A model generated the notes under the pieces. The model was not told where the DNA came from. It saw nothing but the letters and a program-made list of their open reading frames with translations, and did not search any database. DNA of 61,969 nucleotides from an uncultured Sphingobacteriales bacterium. GTDB lineage: Bacteria; Bacteroidota; Bacteroidia; Chitinophagales; Chitinophagaceae. Both the position numbers and the translations under genes were made by a program. Shown here in pieces: positions 45,006-53,209 of the stretch. Within the stretch, counting starts at the first letter, position 1. The number at the start of each line of letters is the position of its first letter. Where the stretch lies: NCBI GenBank assembly GCA_937871285.1, contig CALMQS010000126.1, positions 1-61,969 of the forward strand, read 5' to 3'.

Positions 45006-45269
45006 TTAATTTCCGCAACAACGTTTATATTGTTTACTACTACCGCACGGACAGGGCGCATTTCTTGATGGCAATGAACTAAAGCTAAATGCCTTTTTTT
45101 TGTCCATCCCTAATTTTTTAATGTCATTAATATTTTCAGCTTCATCAGGCTCAATACCAACAACTACCTGCCACCCTTTTGCATTGCAGAGCGCCATAAT
45201 TTCCATTGCCCTTTCTTCTGTTTGTACTTTAACAACGGCCGGCTTGTTCTTTGTGCCTAACTTACTCAT
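45006..45269 (-). CDS. SEC-C motif protein (PBPRA1643 family SWIM/SEC-C)
   Basis: An 87-residue protein whose C-terminus APCPCGSSKQYKRCCGN (Cys73, Cys75, Cys84, Cys85) is a SEC-C zinc motif, as at the SecA C-terminus. The N-terminal part (KPAVVKVQTEERAMEIMALC ... GWQVVVGIEPDEAENINDIKKL) matches the small PBPRA1643 family from memory. It starts six bases after the hepT stop, so it belongs to the toxin-antitoxin transcript; whether it contributes to that system is unknown. Confidence 0.85.
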   Translation of the reverse strand: MSKLGTKNKPAVVKVQTEERAMEIMALCNAKGWQVVVGIEPDEAENINDIKKLGMDKKKAFSFSSLPSRNAPCPCGSSKQYKRCCGN

Positions 45270-45275
45270 ATTGGT

Positions 45276-45617
45276 TTATTTAAATTCATTTTTTAAAATA
45301 AGATTGATTTGCTTCTCCAATTCATCCAAATCCTGCGTGGCAAAATAAATCCTTTCCATTTTTACCCCATGATATACGTGTATGATAAAGTTCCTGAATG
45401 AGCGTGGTATATGCCAGGGGTAAGCATATTTTGCTAAAATGATATCGTCAATATACCTGATCGCTTCCCCAATAATTAAAAACTGGTACTGTACAGCACT
45501 TTGAATTTTAATGTCATTTAAAAAAGCTGTTTCATTCATGCCTGCCACAAATTCTTTAATCAGTTTTATGGCTTCCAGTATGTACTCAACTCTTTCTGCT
45601 GGTGTTGGCTTATCCAT
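45276..45617 (-). CDS. hepT: HepT-like ribonuclease toxin (DUF86)
   Basis: A 113-residue all-helical HEPN-domain protein. The RNase motif R-x4-H-x-Y is complete: Arg75, His80 and Tyr82 in RNFIIHVYHG. In characterised HepT/MntA pairs this tyrosine is AMPylated by the partner to silence the toxin. Its start overlaps the antitoxin stop by eight bases, the usual coupling. Followed by the SEC-C gene. Confidence 0.9.
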   Translation of the reverse strand: MDKPTPAERVEYILEAIKLIKEFVAGMNETAFLNDIKIQSAVQYQFLIIGEAIRYIDDIILAKYAYPWHIPRSFRNFIIHVYHGVKMERIYFATQDLDELEKQINLILKNEFK

Positions 45618-46200
45618 AAATCTTAATCAGGTCAGTGGTTGCAGTCTGTAAAGCAAAGTCCTTTAAATATCCTTTTTCTACCACATCTACTTTTTTATTA
45701 ATCTCGTTTTCAAGCAAAAAAGAAATATCAAGTATGTCAAACATGGAATATTTTTTTTTGTTGTTCAATTCTATCATAATGTCTATATCGCTGTTTAACT
45801 TTTCTTCTCCCCGTGCATAGGAACCAAACAGCCACGCACGGGTTACCCGCCCATCCTTTTTTAAAACAGATCTTATTGCGCCAATAATACTGTTTTTGCT
45901 TACTTTAGGTTTTGTTATATAATTTACTTTTTCTTCTGCAACCTGTAAAGCCTTCAAGGCCATGTCTTCGTCCTCCACTTCATACACCAATTTGTCACTA
46001 AGCCAGGCAACCAGCAAATCATTTTCTTTAATCTTAAAATACTCAGCCAGTTTCACTACCTGTTCCCTTGTTAGCCTGCGTTGTCCTCTTTCAATTCTGC
46101 TCAGTACGGCCTGGTCAATGCCAAGGGAAGCAGCAACTGTTCGCAAGGGAAGCTTTTCATCCTTTCTAAATTTCCGTATTGTGCCGCCTAAGCTGTTCAT
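45610..46200 (-). CDS. mntA: Xre-type HTH fused to MntA-like nucleotidyltransferase (antitoxin)
   Basis: A 196-residue fusion. Residues 1-60 form a Cro/C1-type helix-turn-helix (RTVAASLGIDQAVLSRIERGQ); residues 105-196 form a minimal nucleotidyltransferase. The catalytic motif GS-x10-D-x-D is Gly126-Ser127 ... Asp138-x-Asp140, with Asp172 as the candidate third acidic residue. MntA antitoxins transfer AMP to the HepT tyrosine; here the same protein carries a DNA-binding domain. A perfect inverted repeat over its own promoter, 14 bases before the start codon, indicates autoregulation (inference). Confidence 0.9.
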   Translation of the reverse strand: MNSLGGTIRKFRKDEKLPLRTVAASLGIDQAVLSRIERGQRRLTREQVVKLAEYFKIKENDLLVAWLSDKLVYEVEDEDMALKALQVAEEKVNYITKPKVSKNSIIGAIRSVLKKDGRVTRAWLFGSYARGEEKLNSDIDIMIELNNKKKYSMFDILDISFLLENEINKKVDVVEKGYLKDFALQTATTDLIKIYG

Positions 46201-46213
46201 TTAGAACGATTGT

Positions 46214-46236
46214 ATTTTGACATGATTTGTCAAAAT
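46214..46236. promoter_or_regulatory. Operator: perfect 9-bp inverted repeat before the HTH-MNT gene
   Basis: ATTTTGACA (46214-46222), five bases, TGTCAAAAT (46228-46236). Perfect arms, 13 bases clear of the start codon, covering part of the -7 box and the expected transcription start. The natural ligand is the HTH domain of the gene it precedes. Confidence 0.8.
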
Positions 46237-46262
46237 TAAAAAATTTCGACCCGTAGAGCAAA
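46231..46262 (-). promoter_or_regulatory. Promoter of the HTH-MNT / hepT / SEC-C operon
   Basis: On the minus strand TTTG (46262-46259), 20 bases, then TAATTTTG (46238-46231), an exact match to the Bacteroidota consensus TTTG-N19/21-TANNTTTG. The -7 box overlaps the operator arm. Confidence 0.82.
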
Positions 46263-46577
46263 GATTTCCTGGTCGGGGCTGCATATTTTGCCTCAACGGG
46301 GTTTGTACACCCTTGCCGTTGTACACGAAGTAACACCGGCAAATGCTAAGCGCCAGGGTATGCTGCCCACAATAGCTTTTAATGAAGTTTTCCTTTGTGA
46401 CCTTGTGCCTTTGTGGCAAAATCACCAAAACCCTATTTACTGTATTTTGGTACATTCATTTCTTGTATTCGTGTCATATTAAAACCTTGAGGGCTTTTGT
46501 TGTACAGAGAATTACAATACCTGTCCGATTTTTTTTAGGCACTGTAATTTGTTTTTGGGAAATTTGCACACCCGGGC
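46263..46577. repeat. Spacer with dispersed repeat copies
   Basis: Contains GCGCCAGGGT ... GCTGCCCACAATAGC (46350-46380; relative at 24513-24547), a CTTTGTGACCTTGTGCC word block (46392-46420), and the 46438-46507 copy of the sequence also at 43150-43217. No gene is supported. Confidence 0.65.
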
Positions 46578-47228
46578 ATGGCTTTTAAGAATCATTATAG
46601 AACCTTAGGTGTTTCTCCCAATACGGGCCTGGATGCTATTAAAAAAGAATTCAGAAAGCTTGCATTGCAGTATCATCCCGATATGAATGCAGGCAATGAG
46701 TTTGCCACACTGCGGTTCCGGGAACTGCAGGAAGCGTACGAAACGTTATCGCATCCTTCCAAAAGAGCAAAGTATCATTATGAATGGAAATTACATTTTC
46801 CGCACACCGATATCAATATTGCCTGGGAGCATACGCCTTTAACCATTTTAAACGAAAGCATCCAGCTCAACAAGCAGATTGCAGCTATGGATATATTCAG
46901 AATGAATAAGGAAGCCATATTCCTCCGGGTAAAAAAAATACTTTCTGAATCCAATATCAGCATGCTCCTGGATCATAAAGACGAAATCTTAAACCAAAAG
47001 CTGACCACTCAGTTGTTGTCCGCTTCTTCGGCATTATCTTTTAAACATATTGGTACAGTTGCCGCTTCCTTAAAAATGATAGCCGGCACAGATGATACCA
47101 GTATAAAAAGGATAACGGATTTTGTAAAAACAGCCAGGCGGCAACATTACTGGGAAAAGTATTATCCGCTTATTGTGCTGCTCATCACAATGGTGATATG
47201 CATTCTTATATACAGCGTGAGCCAATAG
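46578..47228 (+). CDS. J-domain protein with C-terminal membrane helix
   Basis: A 216-residue protein. Residues 6-68 form a DnaJ domain with the HPD tripeptide at His33-Pro34-Asp35 (LALQYHPDMN), able to stimulate a DnaK ATPase. No Gly/Phe or zinc-finger region follows; instead there is a helical middle part and a C-terminal transmembrane helix (YPLIVLLITMVICILIYSV, about 195-213), so the J domain is cytoplasmic and tail-anchored. Client unknown. Confidence 0.88.
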   Translation: MAFKNHYRTLGVSPNTGLDAIKKEFRKLALQYHPDMNAGNEFATLRFRELQEAYETLSHPSKRAKYHYEWKLHFPHTDINIAWEHTPLTILNESIQLNKQIAAMDIFRMNKEAIFLRVKKILSESNISMLLDHKDEILNQKLTTQLLSASSALSFKHIGTVAASLKMIAGTDDTSIKRITDFVKTARRQHYWEKYYPLIVLLITMVICILIYSVSQ

Positions 47229-47236
47229 CACGGGTT

Positions 47237-48493
47237 TTACTGTTGTGCCAGCAAATCTTCAATGATCGCTATATATTCTTTTTTCTGCTTTTCATAATCA
47301 GCCCCTGTTCCGGGACCGTTAAACCCTGCATGTATTTTTTGAATCTCCCCTTTCCTGTCTACAAAAATAGTGGTAGGAAAAGCGGGTATGCTTTCTAACT
47401 GTGGCAATGTCTTTTCGGCACGTTGCGGATCGCTTACAGCAACAGGAGTAATAAGTACCGGGTATTCCACCTCCAACCGTTTCACAAAATTTCGTACGCT
47501 TTGCTGCGAACGGGTAAAATCGGCTGTTCTTTCGTAAGCCAGCCCCAGTATCTCTACCCCCCTTGATTTATACTTCTCATATATTTCATTCATAAAAACA
47601 GTTTCATCCATACAGTTGGGGCACCACGATCCCAAAATCTGTACGATCACTACCTTATCTTTAAACCTTTGCTCATTAACAGACACCGGCTTTCCATCCA
47701 CATCATTAAAAGTGAAGTTTAATTTGGGAGATGCACCGGGCCTGAGCCGCGTTGCGGAAAGGTTGTCCGGCAACCGGGCTGCCGCATCTTTTTGCGCTTC
47801 CCAAATCCTGGGCACAGCACCCACGCTGGAAAAATATTTACCCCCGCTGATCGTTTGTGCATCATCAATCTTCGCCGTAAAATAAAGTGCATACCCACCA
47901 TCGAAGCCGGAAAGCTTAAGCGAGTCGCCATCTACCACACCTTCAAGATAACGGTAATCGCCCGATGGGGTAAGAAATGAACCTGTTAATACCGTTCCCT
48001 TCTGGTTAAAAACGCCTACTGCTTTTACCACGCGTTCATTACCCGGATCAGAAAAAGCAGTTGCCCAGCGCCCTGTAATATCCGCAGCCGGTTTTTTACT
48101 GGCTGTTTTAAACCGGTAACCCTTTTTGCCTTCATTTACCGCAACAAAAGGCATTACCGTGTTGCGGTCTGCCAGCCGTTTTATCCAAACCCCTTTGATC
48201 TGGTTATCATTAATAAAAACAGCTCTGAATTGTGAATCAAAAAAGGGAAGCTTAATAAACACAGAATCCTTTACTATAGTTATATCGTTAACGGCTAACC
48301 GTTCTGCAGCATTGCGGATATACAGCATTTGCTTACCCGCATTTCCGGTTACCTCAAAATTGAATACAATATTATTGCCGTCTGCCCTTTCCAGTTCACC
48401 GCGCCATTGCCCGGCGGAAAGCTTATTTTTTTGTTGCGCCACAGCATATAAACCGCTTATTAACAGGGTTAGCGCCAATATTGTTTGTTTCAT
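47237..48493 (-). CDS. TlpA-family thioredoxin-like protein
   Basis: A 418-residue exported protein with a signal peptide (MKQTILALTLLISGLYAVAQ). A beta-rich N-terminal domain (about 25-250) precedes a TlpA/AhpC-type thioredoxin domain with the redox pair Cys-Pro-Asn-Cys in LGSWCPNCMDE and the cis-Pro strand FPTTIFVDRKGEI. The ATG at 48493 is preferred; the longer form needs a GTG inside the promoter box. Likely a periplasmic disulfide reductase. Confidence 0.88.
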   Translation of the reverse strand: MKQTILALTLLISGLYAVAQQKNKLSAGQWRGELERADGNNIVFNFEVTGNAGKQMLYIRNAAERLAVNDITIVKDSVFIKLPFFDSQFRAVFINDNQIKGVWIKRLADRNTVMPFVAVNEGKKGYRFKTASKKPAADITGRWATAFSDPGNERVVKAVGVFNQKGTVLTGSFLTPSGDYRYLEGVVDGDSLKLSGFDGGYALYFTAKIDDAQTISGGKYFSSVGAVPRIWEAQKDAAARLPDNLSATRLRPGASPKLNFTFNDVDGKPVSVNEQRFKDKVVIVQILGSWCPNCMDETVFMNEIYEKYKSRGVEILGLAYERTADFTRSQQSVRNFVKRLEVEYPVLITPVAVSDPQRAEKTLPQLESIPAFPTTIFVDRKGEIQKIHAGFNGPGTGADYEKQKKEYIAIIEDLLAQQ

Positions 48494-48513
48494 AAAGTTG
48501 GTTGTATAAAACA

Positions 48514-48521
48514 CAAAAATA
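48514..48521 (-). promoter_or_regulatory. -7 box of the TlpA-like gene
   Basis: TATTTTTG on the minus strand, 20 bases before the ATG at 48493. No matching -33 box was seen. Confidence 0.45.
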
Positions 48522-48645
48522 CAAAACTTTAAGAGGCTTTCAGTTGCAGGGGGCAGGGTACAAGTTTGTTGTTAGTATATGAGCAATGAAACCAGAGGCT
48601 CATACCCGACTGACTGCCCATCGCCGGAAGCTGATAGCCAAATCA

Positions 48646-49593
48646 CTACTTATGCTGCAGACTAAGCAGCATATCGGCGGTTATGCCCGGCAGGTCATAT
48701 TCGTGCTTCCAGCCCCAATCCCTGCGGGCAACACTATCGTCAATGCTTTGCGGCCAGCTATCGGCAATGGCCTGCCTGTAATCCGGTTTATAGGTAATAG
48801 CAAAACCGGGTATATGTTTTTTTATTTCCGCCGCAATTTCAGCAGGCGAAAAGCTTATGGCAGCAAGATTGTAGGAGGTACGGATGGAAATTTTATCGGC
48901 AGGGGATTCCATTAATTCAATAGTGGCCCTGATGGCATCAGGCATATACATCATGGGAAGATAGGTGCCGGCAGATAAAAAGCTGGTATACCTTTTTTCT
49001 TCCAGCGCTTCATTAAAAATTTCCACGGCGTAATCGGTAGTGCCACCGCCCGGTGAAGATTTGTAGCTGATCAGTCCCGGGTAACGCAGGCTTCTTACGT
49101 CTACGCCAAAACGCCGGTTGTAATAATTACACCAGAACTCTCCCGCGTATTTGCTTATACCGTATACCGTGATAGGTTCTATTATGGTTTGCTGCGGACA
49201 GTTTTGCCGTGGGGAAGTAGGCCCGAATACGGCGATGCTGCTTGGCCAATATACCTTTTGCAGTTGCTCTTCCCGTGCAATATCCAGTACGTTCAGCAGG
49301 CTTTGCGTATTCAAATGCCAGGCCAGTCCCGGGTTTTTTTCGCCGGTTGCCGACAGGATGGCGGCCAGCAAATAGATCTGGGTAATATTTTGCCTGATCA
49401 CCTGCACGTGCAGCATTTCTTTATTCATTACATCAAGTGAAACATAAGGCCCGGTGCCCTTCAGCAAATCATTCTCTTCTCTCAGGTCGGATGCAACTAC
49501 CTGCGCATTGCCATATATCCTGCGCAAGGCCAGCGTTAGCTCCACACCTATCTGTCCCGATGCGCCTATAACCAGTATTTTTTCTTTCATCAT
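48646..49593 (-). CDS. tdh: L-threonine 3-dehydrogenase, short-chain (epimerase-like) type
   Basis: A 315-residue extended SDR enzyme oxidising L-threonine to 2-amino-3-ketobutyrate with NAD. GASGQIGVEL is the nucleotide loop; WPSSIAVFGPTSPR, YGISKYAGEFWC (Tyr and Lys of the active site), VDVRSLRYPGLIS, PGGGTTDYAVEIF, LPMMYMPDAI and ADSWPQSIDD are diagnostic of this TDH group rather than of UDP-sugar epimerases. The start may be 49593 or 49590 (two Met). Divergent from the cytochrome c gene. Confidence 0.93.
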   Translation of the reverse strand: MMKEKILVIGASGQIGVELTLALRRIYGNAQVVASDLREENDLLKGTGPYVSLDVMNKEMLHVQVIRQNITQIYLLAAILSATGEKNPGLAWHLNTQSLLNVLDIAREEQLQKVYWPSSIAVFGPTSPRQNCPQQTIIEPITVYGISKYAGEFWCNYYNRRFGVDVRSLRYPGLISYKSSPGGGTTDYAVEIFNEALEEKRYTSFLSAGTYLPMMYMPDAIRATIELMESPADKISIRTSYNLAAISFSPAEIAAEIKKHIPGFAITYKPDYRQAIADSWPQSIDDSVARRDWGWKHEYDLPGITADMLLSLQHK

Positions 49594-49767
49594 TGTACTA
49601 ACATTTAAGTATGTGCAAAGGAAATGTTGGTAGTAAGTGTAACCTGCAACTTAACTATAAACCATAAACTTCCAAACCATAAACTATCAACTCAACGTTT
49701 TCAAACTACAAAAATAAAATTGGTACATAAGAAAGAAAATTTTACTTTAACAGGAAAATCTATCGCT

Positions 49768-50196
49768 ATGTATCAATTGCACAAAAAGAAACTTTTAGCG
49801 GGCATATCTTTGATTTGTATCCTTCTGGTAGGTGTTGCCGCTACAACCGTTCAGGATAAAAAGCCCAAACCCAACCTGAAAGTGCTTCCCAAAGACATCA
49901 GCCATGAAGAACTGGAGAAGATCATGAAAGGGTTTAATGTTTCATTAGGCGTTAAATGCAACCATTGCCACGCGCCCTCTAAAACGGATGCAAAGAAGCT
50001 CGACTTTTCCAGCGACGATAAACCCGAAAAAAATGTTGCACGCGATATGATGCGCATGACCGCAAAGATCAATAAAAAATACTTCGATTACGGGGGAGAT
50101 GGACATGCAGCGGCATTGACCTGCATCACCTGCCATAACGGTAAAGCACATCCAGAAAGTAAAATAACCCTGCCTCCGCCACCGCCCGAACGTTAA
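49768..50196 (+). CDS. Small c-type cytochrome with two CxxCH motifs
   Basis: A 142-residue protein anchored or exported by an N-terminal helix (LLAGISLICILLVGVAATT, 9-27). Two haem-binding motifs, CNHCH (64-68) and CITCH (119-123), resemble the photosynthetic-reaction-centre cytochrome subunit-type family found in many non-phototrophic Bacteroidota. A proline-rich end (LPPPPPER) closes it. The ATG at 49768 is chosen: the 48 codons upstream are translated word repeat and lack a signal. Role: periplasmic electron transfer. Confidence 0.87.
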   Translation: MYQLHKKKLLAGISLICILLVGVAATTVQDKKPKPNLKVLPKDISHEELEKIMKGFNVSLGVKCNHCHAPSKTDAKKLDFSSDDKPEKNVARDMMRMTAKINKKYFDYGGDGHAAALTCITCHNGKAHPESKITLPPPPPER

Positions 50197-50220
50197 ATTA
50201 ATCATTACAGATATTCACGG

Positions 50221-50364
50221 CAGCCTCAATAATGAGGCTGTCTCAAAAGGGACAGGCATAGAAGATACGCCACTGATACTCAAAATCCCGATCTTCCCGT
50301 TTTATTTTCTTCGTGGCTTAGTGACTTTGCGGCAAAAAGCTACTTTTGAGACGGCTCCGTTATT
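50221..50364. mobile_element. MITE-like element with 22-bp terminal inverted repeats
   Basis: AATAATGAGGCTGTCTCAAA (left end 50228-50249) is the inverse of the right end at 50343-50364 (reverse complement AATAACGGAGCCGTCTCAAA), 18 of 22 matching. The inside is about 93 bp without an ORF and contains the CTTCGTGGCTTAGTGACTTT word type. The left end is also part of a perfect palindrome CAGCCTCA-ATAA-TGAGGCTG. The right end overlaps the holA stop codon (50360-50362). No transposase is in the window. Confidence 0.6.
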
Positions 50365-51358
50365 GCATGATCTTCCATACCATTTCCTTCATCAGCGAAG
50401 CGTCTTCTGTGCCCGCATCATGTACGCCAACGCTCCTGAGATTGTACTCATGCAGCAATAACAACGCCTGCTCAATGCCTGCATAACCATAATTTTTTGC
50501 CGTAAGCATGTAATCCTTAATAAAATAAGTGTTGATGCCGGTAGCCGCAGCTGCCGTTTTTTCATCCTGCGACGGCACGCCAAACAACAGGTATACCTTA
50601 CTGAAAAAACCGTACAGGGCAGGCAATATCATTTGTATGGGAGCAGCTTTGGGATTGGATCCAAAATACTGAATGATCCGGATGGCTTTTGCCGCGTCTT
50701 TCCGTTGCAGTGCCTCCTGTAATTCAAAAACATTATACTCTTTACTTACCCCTACATACTGTTCAATATCTTCCTCGGTAATGGATTTACGGCTCCCCAG
50801 GTTGAGCAGTAATTTATCAACCTCATTATTAATGCGGCTCATATCGTTACCAATATGTTCCACCAGCAGCATTACTGCCTTACGTGAAATAGTAAATCCT
50901 TTTTTCTGTACCTGTTCATTGACCCATTCCGGCAATTGGTTTTCGTAGAGCTTTTTAGTGCTCAGCACTACCGCGTGCTGCTTTAACAGCCTCGACAGCT
51001 TACTTCGGCCATCCAGCTTCTTTTCTTTATGCGCTACCACCAGCACGGTAGATGATAATGGATGCTCAATATATCCTTCTAACTTATCAATATCCCGCAT
51101 CTGCTGGGCTTCTTTTAATATCACCACCTGCTTATCCGAAAACATGGGGTATCGCCGGCAGGCGTTGATCAGGTCGGCCCAGTTGGCATCCCTGCCGTAA
51201 AATACAGAAAGATTAAATCCCGCTTCGGCTTCCGACAGTATATGATGTTCCGCATATTCAACCAACTGATCAATATAAAAGCTCTCTTCTCCTTCTAACC
51301 AGTATACCGGTCCAAATTTTTTTTGTTTCCAGTCTGTAATAATTTTTTCAACACTCAT
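50360..51358 (-). CDS. holA: DNA polymerase III delta subunit
   Basis: A 332-residue clamp-loader subunit. The AAA+-like N-terminal part shows VYWLEGEESFYIDQLVEYAE, FNLSVFYGRDANW, CRRYPMFSDKQVVILKEAQQM and the C-terminal region ALQRKDAAKAIRIIQYFGSNPKAAPIQM, all typical of HolA. It acts in sliding-clamp loading at the replication fork. Its stop codon lies inside the end of a MITE-like repeat, so the last residue or two may have been supplied by the insertion. Confidence 0.93.
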   Translation of the reverse strand: MSVEKIITDWKQKKFGPVYWLEGEESFYIDQLVEYAEHHILSEAEAGFNLSVFYGRDANWADLINACRRYPMFSDKQVVILKEAQQMRDIDKLEGYIEHPLSSTVLVVAHKEKKLDGRSKLSRLLKQHAVVLSTKKLYENQLPEWVNEQVQKKGFTISRKAVMLLVEHIGNDMSRINNEVDKLLLNLGSRKSITEEDIEQYVGVSKEYNVFELQEALQRKDAAKAIRIIQYFGSNPKAAPIQMILPALYGFFSKVYLLFGVPSQDEKTAAAATGINTYFIKDYMLTAKNYGYAGIEQALLLLHEYNLRSVGVHDAGTEDASLMKEMVWKIMQ

Positions 51359-51407
51359 GGTGGTAAGTTAATAAGCTGCCGCACTAACCGGAAGCCCATA
51401 CGGATGT

Positions 51408-52136
51408 TTATTCTACGATCATAATATTTTCTTTCTCCAGGTAAGGCAGATGTTTAAACCGCAATATAATATTGGCAACGGTTACCACATCTTTCTGGCA
51501 ATAAGTTACAATACGCGGCAGGTTCTTTTCTTCATAATATACATCTTTTACCATACTGCCGTCAATATCATCCTTGGGCGTGTCGATACCCAAAACAGCG
51601 GCAAGTAACTTAAGGGATACATAATTTTTGTAATCGCCAAATTTCCATAGTTCCATGGTATCGGCCATGTTGGTTTCCCACGGCTTTTTACCACTCAACT
51701 GCAGGTATTCGGGCAGGGGTATGTTCAGTATCAGCATCCGCCGGCAGATATAAGGAATGTCAAATTCTTTGAGATTATGCCCTGCAATGGCAAAATTGCC
51801 TCTTTTATCGCGAAAGGTGTTCAGCAGATCTACAAAATTGCGTAGTATCTCCGCTTCATCATCTCCGCTAAAAGACTTCAGCTTAAAACATAAATTACCA
51901 TTTGCATCGTTATAAAAAAATCCCGTGGAAATGCAAATTATTTTACCAAATTCAGCCAGAATACCCGCCTTTTGAAGGTAAGATTCACCGGGCAAAATAT
52001 TTTCTGGCATGGTTTTGGAAATCTTGTCCTGCCAGAGCTCCTTCCATTTTTCCGGTAACAGTTGAAAATCAGGAGCTCCGGGAACCGTTTCTATATCAAT
52101 AACCAGTAAATTTGTTAAGTTTATCTGATGTATCAT
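51408..52136 (-). CDS. 3'-5' exonuclease, PolB exonuclease-like (DUF2319/PF10108 type)
   Basis: A 242-residue DEDD-fold nuclease. LVIDIETVPG carries the first Asp/Glu pair, GHNLKEFDIPYICRRM the second acidic motif, and the C-terminal IVTYCQKDVVTVANIIL the third (Asp of the YxxxD type). It matches the family of predicted 3'-5' exonucleases related to the DNA polymerase B exonuclease domain. The ATG at 52136 is taken, as 52160 is a TTG. Follows holA's start by 50 bases in the same direction; target nucleic acid unknown. Confidence 0.85.
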   Translation of the reverse strand: MIHQINLTNLLVIDIETVPGAPDFQLLPEKWKELWQDKISKTMPENILPGESYLQKAGILAEFGKIICISTGFFYNDANGNLCFKLKSFSGDDEAEILRNFVDLLNTFRDKRGNFAIAGHNLKEFDIPYICRRMLILNIPLPEYLQLSGKKPWETNMADTMELWKFGDYKNYVSLKLLAAVLGIDTPKDDIDGSMVKDVYYEEKNLPRIVTYCQKDVVTVANIILRFKHLPYLEKENIMIVE

Positions 52137-52149
52137 ATCTCTAAATTTG
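52119..52149 (+). promoter_or_regulatory. Promoter of the coiled-coil protein gene
   Basis: TTTA (52119-52122), 19 bases, TAAATTTG (52142-52149), an exact TANNTTTG box, 26 bases before the start codon. Confidence 0.6.
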
Positions 52150-52175
52150 TTTAAAATCAAAAAAAATAAACCATT

Positions 52176-53153
52176 ATGAGCGCGTCAAACTATCCCTCAG
52201 CTTCAAGCCAGTCTCAACCACCTAAAAAAGATAACCGCGGTATAATATACGGCGTATTAATTGCCGCTTTATTAGGAACCTGGGGCTACATTATTTATGA
52301 TAAAAGTAAAACCAAGGAAGTAATTCAACAAAAGGATGTTCAATATGCTTCTTTAGACTCGGTAAGAAACCAGCTTTTAACGGATTACCAGGCTGCCGAG
52401 ATTCGCTTGGATAAGATGACTTCCGAAAATACAAAGCTCGACAGCCTGGTTAAAACACGTGATAAGGATGTAACCAGTATGCGAAGCAGGATCAAAACAT
52501 TGATCAACAAACAAAACGCAAGTGCTGCCGACCTGGCTGAAGCGCGTAAGCTGATCAACCAGCTGAACGGTAAAATTGAAGAATACGTATTAGAGATTGA
52601 GCGGCTGCAGGGTGAAAACCAGCAGCTAACAGCCGACAAACAACAACTGACTACTGAAAAACAGCAGTTAACGGATACACTGAATACCGCGTTAACTGAA
52701 AATAAAGACCTGAGCGGCAAAGTTGATGTGGGCTCTACATTAAACGCTGCTAATTTCCATCTCGCCGCTATTAACGAAAAGAAAAGCGGTAAAGAATCTG
52801 AAACCTCTAAAGCTAAAAAAGCCGATAAGTTCAGGGTTTCCTTTGATGTAGAAAACCGCCTGGCGCTTACAGGGACTAAAGATCTTTATATTATTGTTTC
52901 CAACCCCGAAGGACAGGTGGTTAAGGAAGACGGGCTGGGATCGGGCTCTGTTACAACAAGGGAAGACGGTGACAAAGAATTTACCAATAAAGTATCTATT
53001 GATTACGAACAGGGCAAACGTAAGAACGTAAGCTTTGATCTGAAGCAAGCCGACAAATACAAGCCGGGAACCTATAAGGTAGAAGTATACCAGAATGGTT
53101 TCAAAATTGGCGAAGGCGCCGTTACACTTAAAAAAGGTGGTATTTTCGGATAA
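52176..53153 (+). CDS. Membrane-anchored coiled-coil protein with C-terminal Ig-like domain
   Basis: A 325-residue protein: a short cytoplasmic Ser/Pro-rich tail, a helix at about 23-42 (GIIYGVLIAALLGTWGYIIY), a long coiled coil (about 50-190, including the reiterated ENQQLTADKQQLTTEKQQL) and a beta-rich end (about 220-325, FRVSFDVENRLALTGTKDLY ... TYKVEVYQNGFKIGEGAVTL). Similar proteins are widespread in Chitinophagaceae, from memory; function unknown, possibly an envelope spacer or scaffold. Confidence 0.8.
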   Translation: MSASNYPSASSQSQPPKKDNRGIIYGVLIAALLGTWGYIIYDKSKTKEVIQQKDVQYASLDSVRNQLLTDYQAAEIRLDKMTSENTKLDSLVKTRDKDVTSMRSRIKTLINKQNASAADLAEARKLINQLNGKIEEYVLEIERLQGENQQLTADKQQLTTEKQQLTDTLNTALTENKDLSGKVDVGSTLNAANFHLAAINEKKSGKESETSKAKKADKFRVSFDVENRLALTGTKDLYIIVSNPEGQVVKEDGLGSGSVTTREDGDKEFTNKVSIDYEQGKRKNVSFDLKQADKYKPGTYKVEVYQNGFKIGEGAVTLKKGGIFG

Positions 53154-53174
53154 TAATCTTAGTAAACGAAATAA

Positions 53175-53206
53175 AAAAACCGGGAGCAGCCATGCTTCCG
53201 GTTTTT
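53175..53206. terminator. Bidirectional terminator
   Basis: AAAAACCGGGAGCA and TGCTTCCGGTTTTT form a 14-bp stem with one mismatch and a four-base loop, with A-run and T-run on either side, between two convergent genes. Confidence 0.9.
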
Positions 53207-53209
53207 CGT

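Noticed and set aside
45006..45269. SecA fragment
   Set aside because: Only the C-terminal SEC-C motif is shared; the 87-residue frame is complete and matches a small stand-alone family.
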